Source: Myxococcales bacterium (GTDB lineage: Bacteria; Myxococcota_A; Polyangia; Nannocystales; Nannocystaceae). From it: a stretch of 64,000 nucleotides of DNA. The stretch's first letter is position 1. Each line of letters starts with the position of its first letter. Shown here one piece after another: positions 17,245-26,027 of this stretch. Where the stretch lies: assembly GCA_020633315.1 (NCBI GenBank), contig JACKDV010000008.1, forward strand, positions 62,001-126,000, written 5' to 3'. The position numbers and the translations under genes were made by a program. Below the pieces are notes generated by a model. The model had not been told where the DNA came from and did no database searches. It saw only the letters and a program-made list of their open reading frames with translations.

Positions 17245-19452
17245 TCACTCGGCCAGGTGCGCCACCACGTGGTGCCCCAGGCCGGGCAGCCAGTGCAGCG
17301 AGAGATCCTCGGCGTGGGGCTCCACCGCGTCGAGGTAGCGCTGCATCCGCTCGGGGGCGGCGAACAGCTCCACCGGGACCACGAGCACCTCGCTGCGACC
17401 CTGGGCGCGGAGATCCTCGAGCACCGCGGCGAGCTCCTTGCCGCCCTCCGGCACCGCGCGGTACGGGGTCTTGAAGATCCCCTGGCTCGCCTCGGTCTTG
17501 GCGAGGATCTCGGCCCATGCCGCCGCCTCGCCCTTGGCCGAGCCGCGCGGCAGCAGCAGGATCACCGCGCCGCCGAAGGCATCGGGCGGCGGGGGCAGGC
17601 CGCGACCCTCGGCGAAGATCTCCCGCAGCATCGAGGCATGGGCGGTCGGCTCCCCGTCGAAGGCGAGCCGCGGTCGGTCCTTGGTCTTGGGAGCCTCGCC
17701 GAGCACGAGCGTGGCCTGGTGACCGCGGCGGCGCAGCATGGAGGTGTACAGGCCCCCCCAGGCGTCGGCCACGGCCGAGGGGTGGGCGACGTGGACCTCG
17801 AGGCGAGTGCCGGGCATGGCCATGGGCGCGGCCATGTCGGGGGCGGGCGGGGACGCGGGGGCTCCGGGCTCGCCCACGCCCAGCGCCTGGCGGACCACGG
17901 CGTCTCGATCGGGGCCGGGCTCGACCGCCTCGCCCACCACGGGCCGGAGGCCCGCGCCCTGCAGGCCGGCGGTGGTGCCCTCGTCGAGCTCGCCGCGGAC
18001 CTCCACCCGCTGCACGGCCGAGGGGTGCTCGGGGATCGCAGCGGTCCGCAGCAGGCGGGGAAGCTCGGGCCGTAGCGCCAGCACCCGGACGCCGTCCCAC
18101 TCGTCGGCGTACTGGGCCGACCACAGGGCCACCGCGCCGCCGGCTCCTTCGCCCGCGAGCAGCACCGCGTCACGGCGGATGGGCAGGCGTCGCCCGGCGT
18201 AGTCGAGCACGCGGCCCAGGCCCGCCGCCACGCGGCCGTAGTCCTCGCTCTGCGACTGCGGCCAGCTCCAGCGCCGCGCCAGCCAGCCCTCGCGGGCGCG
18301 GGTGAGGTGCGGCGCCTCGATCACTGCGAACGCGGCCTCGTCTCCGAGCGCGAGCCGCCAGCGCAGCACCGCGTCGTCGGGGCGCTCCTCGTCGTCGGCG
18401 AGCCACAGCAGCAGCGGCCAGCCGCCCTCGGGCACGGGTCCCTCGGGCAGGTGCAGGCGGTAGCCCAGGGCATCGGGCACGGCGACGGTGAGCCGATCGC
18501 CCGAGGGGCCCTCGGCGATGGCGTCGGCGTAGACCACGAAGTCGGCGCGATCGGGGGCGGGCCGTGCCCCGGCCAGATCGAAGGTGGGCACCACGCTCAC
18601 CGTCACCAGGTCGAGCTGCGGCGCACGGCGCCTCACCTGGGCCACGGTGCCGTCGTGCCGCTCCACGTGGAAGCCGCCCACCACGTGCAGCAGCGCGTGC
18701 TCGGGGTGGGCCTCGGTCGCGCGCACGATCGAGTCGGCCATGGTGTTGTCCCACAGGTTCTGCACCGCGTAGGTCCGGTCGCCGCCGCGGGGCGGGCCGT
18801 GGCCGCGGATGGTGCGATCGACCCGGGCCCAGTACTCGTCGCTGGCGGGGAACAGCTGCTCGGGCAGCCACGGCGGGTGCTCGGCCCGGACCTCGGCGAA
18901 GCCCTCGGCGCCCCGCGCTGCCTTGCGCAGGGCGGGCCGCGGGGTGTTGGCGGCGACCACCGGCAGGCCGCGCTCCCGGGCCGTCTCCACCAGCGGGCGG
19001 TAGTCGGTGCGGTAGTTGCCCCAGGGGCGGGACTCGGCGAGGAAGGTGGCCTCGTCGATCGAGCCGGCGAGGTAGCGGTCGACCACGGGCTGCACGTCGC
19101 GCTCGAGCATCTCCAGGCTCAGCACCACCTGGTCGTCGTGGCGGCGGGCGAGGCCCTCGAGCACCGCCAGCTCCACCTGGTGGGTCACGTCGTCGAGGTG
19201 GGTCTCGCCCAGCAGCACCACGCGGTGCTCGGCCAGCGCGTCGAGCATGGAGCGCAGCGTGTGCTCGCGGCCCTGGGCGTCGAAGATGCGGACGCGGTGG
19301 GCGAGGGCGGGGACCTCGGGGGCCTCGGCTCCGGCATCCGGCGGGGTCGTGAGCGGCTCCGGCGGGGTCGTGCCGTCCTCGGGGCGGCAGCCGGGGCCGG
19401 CGAGGGCAAGGGCCAGGGCCAGCCGGAACGCGGGCGAGCGGCGGTCGAGCAT
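17245..19452 (-). CDS. Exported ChaN-domain protein with extra C-terminal domains
   Basis: A 735-residue exported protein. Residues about 45-300 are a ChaN/DUF399 (Tiki-like, haem-binding uptake) domain: V-V-L-L-G-E-T-H-L-D-D, S-L-E-M-L-E-R-D, N-T-P-R-P and H-V-V-G-G-F-H-V-E. Residues about 310-500 resemble an alpha/beta-hydrolase core but with G-E-G-A-G-G in place of GxSxG. The last ~170 residues end in V-L-V-V-P-V-E-L-F and G-L-G-H-H-V-V, recalling ferrochelatase/CbiX-like chelatases (a weak resemblance). ChaN proteins are usually ~280 residues, so this is an unusual fusion. The signal peptide ends G-P-G-C, an imperfect lipobox. It lies downstream of the minus-strand hydrolase region and 87 bp before pstS. 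Confidence 0.78.
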   Translation of the reverse strand: MLDRRSPAFRLALALALAGPGCRPEDGTTPPEPLTTPPDAGAEAPEVPALAHRVRIFDAQGREHTLRSMLDALAEHRVVLLGETHLDDVTHQVELAVLEGLARRHDDQVVLSLEMLERDVQPVVDRYLAGSIDEATFLAESRPWGNYRTDYRPLVETARERGLPVVAANTPRPALRKAARGAEGFAEVRAEHPPWLPEQLFPASDEYWARVDRTIRGHGPPRGGDRTYAVQNLWDNTMADSIVRATEAHPEHALLHVVGGFHVERHDGTVAQVRRRAPQLDLVTVSVVPTFDLAGARPAPDRADFVVYADAIAEGPSGDRLTVAVPDALGYRLHLPEGPVPEGGWPLLLWLADDEERPDDAVLRWRLALGDEAAFAVIEAPHLTRAREGWLARRWSWPQSQSEDYGRVAAGLGRVLDYAGRRLPIRRDAVLLAGEGAGGAVALWSAQYADEWDGVRVLALRPELPRLLRTAAIPEHPSAVQRVEVRGELDEGTTAGLQGAGLRPVVGEAVEPGPDRDAVVRQALGVGEPGAPASPPAPDMAAPMAMPGTRLEVHVAHPSAVADAWGGLYTSMLRRRGHQATLVLGEAPKTKDRPRLAFDGEPTAHASMLREIFAEGRGLPPPPDAFGGAVILLLPRGSAKGEAAAWAEILAKTEASQGIFKTPYRAVPEGGKELAAVLEDLRAQGRSEVLVVPVELFAAPERMQRYLDAVEPHAEDLSLHWLPGLGHHVVAHLAE

Positions 19453-19568
19453 CGGGCGCCATGATGCCCCATGCCTGCCGCGGCGGAGGCCGAGGATCCA
19501 CACGTCGACGGTCGCCCGAAGGCGCGTGGTGGTCGATCCGGACGGGAGCCTCGGGTACGGTGCCGTCG

Positions 19569-20777
19569 ATGCGACGACTGCTGCTCTTGGTGCCGTTGGT
19601 GGCGTGTGGTGCTCCGGCCGCGGACGAGGACGTGGGCGGGACCACCGGTGGCGTGGGCTCGTCGGGCGAGGCCACGACCGCGAGCACCGTGCTCGCGAGC
19701 TCCACCGCCTCCGACGATGCGACGGCCGACGACACCGCGGGCTCGAGCACCGGCGGCGAGGCTCCGCGCTGGGAGGAGCGCGGCTCCCATGGCGTGGGCG
19801 TGACGGCGCTCGAGCTCCCGGGCGCGGACGATCGCACGCTGCGGGTGACCGTGTGGTACCCGAGCGACACCCCCGACGGCGAGGTGGGCCTGGCCGAGCT
19901 GGTGGCGCCCGATCAGATCGACACCCTGCAGGGCCTGCTCGACGCCGCCCCGGCCGGCTGCACGCGCCCCGCGATGGAGGCCACCCTCGACGCCCCGCTC
20001 GCGACCGGAACCTACCCCGCGATCGTCTTCTCCCACTGCCTGTCGTGCCTGGGCTTCTCCTCGTCCTTCGTGGCCGAGCGCCTCGCGAGCCACGGGGCGA
20101 TCGTGGCCGGGGTGACCCACACCGGCGACACCCTCTTCGACCAGCTCGAGGGCAATGCGGCGCCGCTGAACGGGGTCTGGCTGGCGGTGCGGGCCGAGGA
20201 CGTGGCGCTGGTGCTCGACGGCGTGCTGGCGTCGTCGAGCTTCGGGCCGGCGATCGATCCGGCGCGGATCGGCGTGTTCGGGCACAGCTTCGGCGCGGCC
20301 ACCACGGGCAAGGTGCTGCAGGACGACGACCGCTTCGTGGCCGGCGTGGCCCTGGCCGCGCCGGTGGAGAACCCCCTGCTGCCCGGGGTGACGGTGGCCG
20401 GGATCGCCGAGCCCATGCTGATGCTGCTGACCCGCGAGGACAACAGCATCACCGAGGTGGGCAACAACCTGATCCGCAGCAACGCCATGGCGCTCCCCGG
20501 CGGGGCGTGGCTGGTGGAGCTGGCCGACGCGGGGCACTGGAGCGTCTCGGATCTGTGCGGGATCGTGGAGGCCTTCGAGCCCGGCTGTGGCGACGGCACG
20601 CGGCAGACCGCGCCCGGCGAGCCCTTCACCTACCTCGACAACGAGCTGGCGCGACACATCACCGCCTCGTACGTCACCGCGTTCTTTGCCCTGCACCTGC
20701 AGGGCGACGCCGCGGCGGAGGCCTACCTCGACGCGGCCACGCCGGCCGAGGTGGTCACGGTCACCCGCTACCCGTAG
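19569..20777 (+). CDS. Alpha/beta-hydrolase lipoprotein (PAF acetylhydrolase/dienelactone hydrolase-like)
   Basis: A 402-residue lipoprotein (lipobox L-V-A-C) with a Thr/Ser/Gly/Asp linker of about 50 residues before the catalytic domain. The nucleophile elbow is G-H-S-F-G within I-G-V-F-G-H-S-F-G-A-A; the acid is probably the Asp in L-L-T-R-E-D-N and the base the His in D-A-G-H-W-S. The oxyanion region I-V-F-S-H-C resembles platelet-activating factor acetylhydrolases. Likely an extracytoplasmic esterase or lipase of unknown substrate. The 3' end overlaps the convergent methyltransferase gene by 17 bp. The ATG at 19569 is fixed by the signal peptide. Confidence 0.85.
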   Translation: MRRLLLLVPLVACGAPAADEDVGGTTGGVGSSGEATTASTVLASSTASDDATADDTAGSSTGGEAPRWEERGSHGVGVTALELPGADDRTLRVTVWYPSDTPDGEVGLAELVAPDQIDTLQGLLDAAPAGCTRPAMEATLDAPLATGTYPAIVFSHCLSCLGFSSSFVAERLASHGAIVAGVTHTGDTLFDQLEGNAAPLNGVWLAVRAEDVALVLDGVLASSSFGPAIDPARIGVFGHSFGAATTGKVLQDDDRFVAGVALAAPVENPLLPGVTVAGIAEPMLMLLTREDNSITEVGNNLIRSNAMALPGGAWLVELADAGHWSVSDLCGIVEAFEPGCGDGTRQTAPGEPFTYLDNELARHITASYVTAFFALHLQGDAAAEAYLDAATPAEVVTVTRYP

Positions 20778-21579
20778 CCGGGGCGCGGGAGGGCTTGCGC
20801 CCGGCGACCATCACCACCGTGACCGTGGCGAAGAAGCGGCGCTCCTCGTGGGCCCGCTCCAGGTCGTGGTGCCAGCGCTGGAGCTGCTCGCCGCTGATCG
20901 CCCCCGTGGCCAGCGCGGCCTGCTCGAGGCGCTCGAAGAAGTCGAGGCGGCGGAGCATGGGGTAGTCGGTGGAGCGCAGCGGGTGCAGCTCCACGGCCAG
21001 CTCCTGCAGACCGCGGCGGTGGAGCTGCCCGAGCAGCCGCCGCCCCGAGAAGCCGTTGTGGAAGATGGCCTCGGCCCGCAGCCGCATCAGCGTGCGCTCC
21101 ACCTCCACCTCGGCGGTGTCGATGGAGGCGGTGCCCTGGTCGGGATCGGCCACCACGATCCACCCGCCGGGCCTCGTCACCCGCACCAGCTCGTCGAGGG
21201 CCGCCTCGGGGTCGCGCACGTGCTGGAGCACCCGCTCGCAGCGGCAGGCATCGAAGTGATCGTCGGGCAGGGGCAGGGCGGTGGCGTCGGCGTGCAGGTG
21301 GCGGACCCGGGCCGCCACGCCGGCCTGCGCGGCCCGGCGCTCGGCCTCGGCGACCATCTCCTCGTCGTAGTCCACCCCCACCACCTCGCCGGTGGGTCCC
21401 ACCCGCTCGGCGAGGGCCAGGGTGTCGATGCCGGGGCCGCAGCCCACGTCGAGCACGCGCTGGCCGGGTCCGGCCTCCATCCACAGCAGGATCCGTCGCT
21501 TGAGCTCCGCCACCCCGCCCGCGATCACGTCGAGGTGCTCGGCGTCGATGTAGCCCGCGTACTGCTTGGGATCGGACAT
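20761..21579 (-). CDS. SAM-dependent methyltransferase
   Basis: A 272-residue class I methyltransferase. Motif I is V-L-D-V-G-C-G-P-G-I-D, the acidic strand-2 end is G-V-D-Y-D-E-E-M, motif II/III includes D-A-T-A-L-P-L-P-D-D-H-F-D, and the post-motif is P-G-G-W-I-V-V-A-D. This is the UbiE/Methyltransf_11 type, acting on small molecules in the cytoplasm; the acceptor cannot be read from the sequence. It stands upstream of no obvious biosynthetic gene. The stop overlaps the convergent lipoprotein hydrolase gene. Confidence 0.88.
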   Translation of the reverse strand: MSDPKQYAGYIDAEHLDVIAGGVAELKRRILLWMEAGPGQRVLDVGCGPGIDTLALAERVGPTGEVVGVDYDEEMVAEAERRAAQAGVAARVRHLHADATALPLPDDHFDACRCERVLQHVRDPEAALDELVRVTRPGGWIVVADPDQGTASIDTAEVEVERTLMRLRAEAIFHNGFSGRRLLGQLHRRGLQELAVELHPLRSTDYPMLRRLDFFERLEQAALATGAISGEQLQRWHHDLERAHEERRFFATVTVVMVAGRKPSRAPATGSG

Positions 21580-21618
21580 GCGGCGGGCGGCTCGGGCCGA
21601 GCGCGGGGGCGCCCGAGC

Positions 21619-22164
21619 TTACTGCCGGAAGCTGAGGCGGTAGTCGATCGACACCGGGAGCTGCGGCGACGACATGGTGCTGTGGAGGCGCAGGTGCTTG
21701 CCGTCCTCGCCCAGCGTCCACCGCATGATGCGGCGACCCCCGCTGTTCCAGGTGGTCTGCACCAGGGTGTTGCCGCGCTGCTCGAGCTTGATCTTCACGC
21801 GGGCGCCCTCGTGATTGTGCCAGTACCGCACCGAGCCATCGAGCGGAGCCCGCATTGGCTCCAGGTTGCCGTAGCGGAGCTCGAGCTCGTCGCCCTTCAT
21901 GGTCATGGTCACGGTCTCGGGGATCGTGTTGGCCGCGCTCAGGCGCTTGCGGGCCAGGTCGTGGAGGAAGGGGAGCAGGGCCTGCACGGCCTCCTCCACC
22001 GCCTCGGCGACGCGATCGCGCTCCTTCTGGCCGCCGGAGAAGTGGAACTTGCCCTCGAAGGTGGGCGCGTCGGAGGTGGGGACCGCCGCGCTGGCCTCGG
22101 GGCGCTCCACGGTGGTGACCCCACTGGCCAGGACGGCCGCGAGCACGGGCGCGAGCAGTGGCAT
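21619..22164 (-). CDS. Exported protein of unknown function
   Basis: A 181-residue protein with a signal peptide (M-P-L-L-A-P-V-L-A-A-V-L-A-S-G). The mature part has an amphipathic helix (residues about 45-75, A-E-A-V-E-E-A-V-Q-A-L-L) followed by a beta-rich half with alternating basic and polar residues and several Arg/Lys pairs. No catalytic motif or Cys pair is seen. The C-terminal strands give it the look of a lipocalin- or YceI-like ligand binder, but I do not recognise the family. The ATG at 22164 is preferred over GTG 22182. It lies 50 bp downstream of the kinase-ATPase gene on the same strand and may be co-transcribed with it. Confidence 0.65.
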   Translation of the reverse strand: MPLLAPVLAAVLASGVTTVERPEASAAVPTSDAPTFEGKFHFSGGQKERDRVAEAVEEAVQALLPFLHDLARKRLSAANTIPETVTMTMKGDELELRYGNLEPMRAPLDGSVRYWHNHEGARVKIKLEQRGNTLVQTTWNSGGRRIMRWTLGEDGKHLRLHSTMSSPQLPVSIDYRLSFRQ

Positions 22165-22213
22165 CGACGCCCATGATCGCACGTTCGGGCGAGGGATTCC
22201 ACCGTCTTGCGGA

Positions 22214-24916
22214 TCAGCCCTCGCCGAAGCGCTCGAGCAGCACCAGGTGCAGCTCGTCCCAGCCCAGCGCGTCGAGCTGCGCGAGCAGCTGCTTCATGCG
22301 GGGCGAGCGGGCCAGCGCCAGCCGCACCGAGCCGAGGTCCTGCCCGCTGGCCACGCGGCGGTCGAGCTCGCCGAGCAGGTCGTAGACCCGCTCCTCCACC
22401 TCGCGGTGCTCGCCGGTGGCCACCCGGAACAGGGCGCGCTGCACCTCCACCAGGGTGTCGTAGCGCGGCGGCCAGGGCTCGTCGTGGCCGATCACCACGT
22501 GGCGGAACAGGTGGTGGCCGTCGCCCTGGCCCAGGCGCAGCACCAGCGCATCGAGGGCGGGGTGCAGCAGGTACACCGACGAGCGCGGCAGCTCGTGGTG
22601 CAGGCCGTCGATGGCGTCGTGGGGCTGCTTGAAGCGCTGCACGGGGCGCCCGCCGTCGCGGGCCACGATGCCGAGCACCCCGCAGTCGTAGAGCTCGCGG
22701 AACGGATGGTAGACGTCGGGCGAGTCGCGGCCGTAGCTCGTGAAGTACTCGCGCGCCACCCCGTGCAGGCGGCACCACACCTCCACCAGCTCGTCGTAGG
22801 TGAGCACGCCGTGGGGCAGCAGCGCGAAGAAGCGCATGCGCTGGGCCTTGTCGGCCAGCACGTCGAGGAACACCCGCATCTCGTCGAAGACGTTGGAGAC
22901 GATGATGCCGGCGGAGGTCTCCCGCACCACCCGCTTGAACACCCGCTCGTCGAGGGCGCTGCGGTTGCGCGAGATCTCCGAGGCGATGATCACCAGGTCG
23001 CGCGGGCGCCCTAGGGTGTGGCGGTAGACGTAGTCGAAGGCCTCCTCGTCCTCGGTGCTGGTTCCCGCGACCACCTCGGGGCTCACGAAGTCCCGCAGCG
23101 GCAGACCCTCGTAGAAGTGGGTGAGCTTCTCCAGCATGTCTCGCAGGTCCCGCTTGGAGTAGCGCAGGGTGGTGGTGGCCCCGTAGAGGTTGGCCTTGAT
23201 GTCGGACTCGTAGCTCGAGAAGGCTTCCTCGCGGATCGTGGCGAAGACCTTGAGGTGGCGGTTGGCGTTCATCAGGTCCCAGGCCGCCTCGATGAGCCCC
23301 GCCTGCATGTGCACCCAGGCCTCCCGCGACAGCCGGCGCAGCGCCTGATCGACCTTGTCGATGAAGATGAACATGCCGCTGTGGAGCGCGCGGACCTTGT
23401 ACTCGAGGAAGTTCTCCGACTCGTCGAGCAGGCGGTTGAGCTGGCCCACCGGCAGCGACAGCAGCTCCTTGACCACGATGGTGGGCTCGGCCTGGCGGCC
23501 CTCGAGCATGGCCCGCAGCCGCCGGGGCCATGCGGCGAGGTCGTCGGCGTCGGCCCGGCCCACCAGCGCGGGCTGGTGCGAGATGGCGCTGACCCGCAGC
23601 GCGAAGCCCCACGCGCGCTTGCAGTTGCCCAGCGAGGCCATGAAGTCCACGTGCCCCTTGCCCGGGGTCCGCAGGTCGCCCATGAGGTCGAGGTAGGGGC
23701 GCCCCTCGGGGATGAGCTGGACCACCGCCTGCCCGCGCGGTGCCTCGGGGCCGAGCTGCTGGTAGCGCTTGGACAGCAGCGAGCGCTTGTAGGTGAGCAG
23801 CAGGGTCTTGCCCAGGCCCTTGGCCCCGGCCACGAAGTGCTTGGTGCCCTCCTCGAGGAACTCGCTGACCACCGAGTTGCGGAAGGTGAGGTCCTCGAGC
23901 GCCCGGATGTCGATCTGGTTGGCGTCGGAGGCCCAGGCCTGGCGCGGGAGCTCGCCGTCGAGCATCGAGTCGCCGCTGGCCCGCTTGGGCGCGCCGCTGG
24001 CCCCCAGGGCGCGGAAGGCCTCGAGCTGCTCGCGGGCGGACTGGAAGCGCCGCGCGGGCTCGCGGGCGGTGGCGGTGGCGAACCAGGCGTCGAAGCCCGC
24101 GGGGACCTCGGCCATTCGCGAGGGCACGGGCGGGTCCTTGAAGCAGATGCGGTGCACCGTCTCGGCCGGGGTGGCGCCGGCGAAGGGGTTGACCCCCACC
24201 AGGCACTCGCAGGCGAGCACGCCGATCGACCAGAGGTCGGCCCGGGTGTCGACCTCGCGCGGCCGCTCGATCTGCTCCGGGCTCATGTAGGCCACGGTGC
24301 CCAGGGTGTGGCCCGAGGTCGTCACGTCGCGCGGGCCCCCGCTGCCGAGGGCGAGCTTGGCGATGCCGAAGTCGAGCACCTTGGTGATCGTCTCCTCGTC
24401 CTCTCGCACCAGGAACACGTTGGAGGGCTTGAGGTCGCGGTGCACGATGCTGCGGCGGTGGGCCCGTCCCATGGCCGCGCACACGTCGGTGATCACCGAG
24501 AGCGTCTGCATGTAGCCCAGCGGGCCCCGGGAGAGCCGGCGCCCCAGGTCCTCGCCGCGCAGCAGCTCCATGGCCATGTAGGGCACGTCGGTGCGGCGGT
24601 CGACGTCGAAGTCGAGGATCGAGACCACGTGGGAGCCCCGCAGCTGGGCGGCGGCCCGGGCCTCCCGCATGAAGCGCTCGCGCGCCGCGTCGGTGCGGAC
24701 CAGGCGGGGGTCCATGAGCTTGATCGCGACCACCTCGTCCAGGCGCAGGTCGGTGGCCGTCCACACGTCGCCCATGCCTCCGCTGTCGAGGAAGGCGTCG
24801 AGCCTCCAGCGGCGCCCGACCACGTCGCCCGGCTGCAGCGGCGACTCTCGCTCCGATTGCGGCTCGCCGGTGTTCCGCTCGGTGTCCGCTCGCGCGGGGT
24901 CGCGGTCGGTCGCCAT
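22214..24916 (-). CDS. Ser/Thr protein kinase fused to a large P-loop ATPase
   Basis: A 900-residue cytoplasmic protein with no membrane segment. Residues about 36-300 are a complete Hanks-type kinase: glycine loop S-G-G-M-G-D-V, Lys66 in V-A-I-K, catalytic H-R-D-L-K-P-S-N (Asp161), D-F-G (182-184) and S-P-E activation end. After a ~40-residue linker, residues about 335-900 form a P-loop domain: Walker A G-A-K-G-L-G-K-T (364-371) and a Walker B-like M-F-I-F-I-D-K-V-D, with the Sll1717-like ATPase pattern (helical C-terminal half rich in Arg/Leu). Such ATPases appear in signalling and defence-type proteins. The fusion suggests that phosphorylation and NTP switching are coupled; the target is unknown. 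Confidence 0.88.
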   Translation of the reverse strand: MATDRDPARADTERNTGEPQSERESPLQPGDVVGRRWRLDAFLDSGGMGDVWTATDLRLDEVVAIKLMDPRLVRTDAARERFMREARAAAQLRGSHVVSILDFDVDRRTDVPYMAMELLRGEDLGRRLSRGPLGYMQTLSVITDVCAAMGRAHRRSIVHRDLKPSNVFLVREDEETITKVLDFGIAKLALGSGGPRDVTTSGHTLGTVAYMSPEQIERPREVDTRADLWSIGVLACECLVGVNPFAGATPAETVHRICFKDPPVPSRMAEVPAGFDAWFATATAREPARRFQSAREQLEAFRALGASGAPKRASGDSMLDGELPRQAWASDANQIDIRALEDLTFRNSVVSEFLEEGTKHFVAGAKGLGKTLLLTYKRSLLSKRYQQLGPEAPRGQAVVQLIPEGRPYLDLMGDLRTPGKGHVDFMASLGNCKRAWGFALRVSAISHQPALVGRADADDLAAWPRRLRAMLEGRQAEPTIVVKELLSLPVGQLNRLLDESENFLEYKVRALHSGMFIFIDKVDQALRRLSREAWVHMQAGLIEAAWDLMNANRHLKVFATIREEAFSSYESDIKANLYGATTTLRYSKRDLRDMLEKLTHFYEGLPLRDFVSPEVVAGTSTEDEEAFDYVYRHTLGRPRDLVIIASEISRNRSALDERVFKRVVRETSAGIIVSNVFDEMRVFLDVLADKAQRMRFFALLPHGVLTYDELVEVWCRLHGVAREYFTSYGRDSPDVYHPFRELYDCGVLGIVARDGGRPVQRFKQPHDAIDGLHHELPRSSVYLLHPALDALVLRLGQGDGHHLFRHVVIGHDEPWPPRYDTLVEVQRALFRVATGEHREVEERVYDLLGELDRRVASGQDLGSVRLALARSPRMKQLLAQLDALGWDELHLVLLERFGEG

Positions 24917-24966
24917 GCCGCGCCAAGCTTAGCGACTCGGGGCTCGCCTCGCGAGCGAGGGGCGGC

Positions 24967-25329
24967 TCAGGAGGCCGCGCGCCGCCACGGCGGGAGCAGG
25001 CGACGCAGATCGCCGTAGTCACGGCCGTGGGCCTCGATCATCGGGAGCTGCGAGGCGAAGTGACCATCGACGGTGAGGACGAAGCGGCGGCAGCGGGAGG
25101 CCTCGCTGCCGATCGCGGCCTCGTCGATGCCGAGCTCCTCCACCATGGCCACCGTCTGGGGATGGAGCACCGCGCACGAGGGCACGGCCGGCATCGAGGG
25201 GAAGCGGGCGCGATCGATGACGAGGGTGGACACGCCCTGGGCCCCCAGCCTCGCGGCGAGGCTGGCCCCGGCCGGGCGCCCGCCCACGATCACCACGTCG
25301 TGCTCGTCTCGAAGCAGGGGCGCGGACAT
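24967..25329 (-). pseudogene. Truncated FAD-dependent oxidoreductase
   Basis: A 120-codon frame starts like a group A flavin monooxygenase/geranylgeranyl reductase: D-V-V-I-V-G-G-R-P-A-G-A-S (with the usual GxGxxG altered to GGRPAG), then V-L-V-I-D-R-A-R-F-P-S and the pyrophosphate turn H-P-Q-T-V. It stops just after a G-R-D-Y-G segment, where these ~400-residue enzymes normally enter the substrate domain. No further FAD motif (GD-A-x-H) appears in any frame before the kinase gene 50 bp downstream. Probably a decayed gene; a functional short product is unlikely. Confidence 0.7.
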
Positions 25330-25373
25330 CGGGGCCACTTCTCCCGTGGTGGAGATCCCAATGGTGGACCCAC

Positions 25374-25868
25374 TCAGTGCTCGCGGTCGATCGCCACCTC
25401 GACCGGGGTCGGCGAGAGCACCCGCACCAGCTCGGCGGGGGCCATCGACACGAGCAGGCCGCGCTTGCCCCCGTTGATCCACAGGCGGGGCAGGGCCTCG
25501 ATGCTCGCCTCCATGTAGGTGGGCATGGCCTTGCGGGTGCCGAAGGGCGAGGTGCCGCCCACCTGGTAGCCGCTGTGTCGCTCGGCCACGGCCGGGTCGC
25601 AGGGACGGATCGCCTTGACCCCGAGCGCGCGCGCCAGCGCCTTGGTGGAGACCTCGCGGTCGCCGTGCATCAGCACCACCAGGGGCTGACCGGCGTCGTC
25701 CTGCATCACCAGCGTCTTGATCACCGCGTGCTCGTCCACGCCCAGGCACTGGGCGCTGTGCCGCGTGCCGCCGCGCGGCTCGTAGTCGTAGGGGTGGGCG
25801 GTGAAATCCACTCGGTGCTGGCGGAGCACCCGGATGGCGGAGGTGACCGGGACCTTGTCCTTGCCCAT
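25374..25868 (-). CDS. ybaK: YbaK/EbsC family aminoacyl-tRNA deacylase (Cys-tRNA(Pro) type)
   Basis: A 164-residue single-domain trans-editing protein. It has the conserved K-T-L-V-M strand with the catalytic-site Lys, the D-R-E-V-S-T-K-A-L-A-R-A-L-G segment, and the G-G-T-S-P-F-G-T-R-K loop typical of YbaK/EbsC proteins that hydrolyse Cys-tRNA(Pro) in the cytoplasm. The N-terminus M-G-K-D-K-V-P-V-T-S-A-I fits the family; an in-frame ATG 12 bp upstream (25880) is also possible. It is 44 bp upstream of the truncated flavoprotein. Confidence 0.9.
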   Translation of the reverse strand: MGKDKVPVTSAIRVLRQHRVDFTAHPYDYEPRGGTRHSAQCLGVDEHAVIKTLVMQDDAGQPLVVLMHGDREVSTKALARALGVKAIRPCDPAVAERHSGYQVGGTSPFGTRKAMPTYMEASIEALPRLWINGGKRGLLVSMAPAELVRVLSPTPVEVAIDREH

Positions 25869-26027
25869 CGAGCGCAGCATGCCAAGCTCGGAGGCCGCTG
25901 GGGCGGTGTCGACGCGGCTGGCTCGGACGCTCGCGATGCGCGCGTTCGGTCGCCGAAATCGGGCGACGCGGGCCCGTGGGCTCGCCCGAAGGCCGGGAAT
26001 TTGACGGTGAGGTCCCTTCGCCCAACG

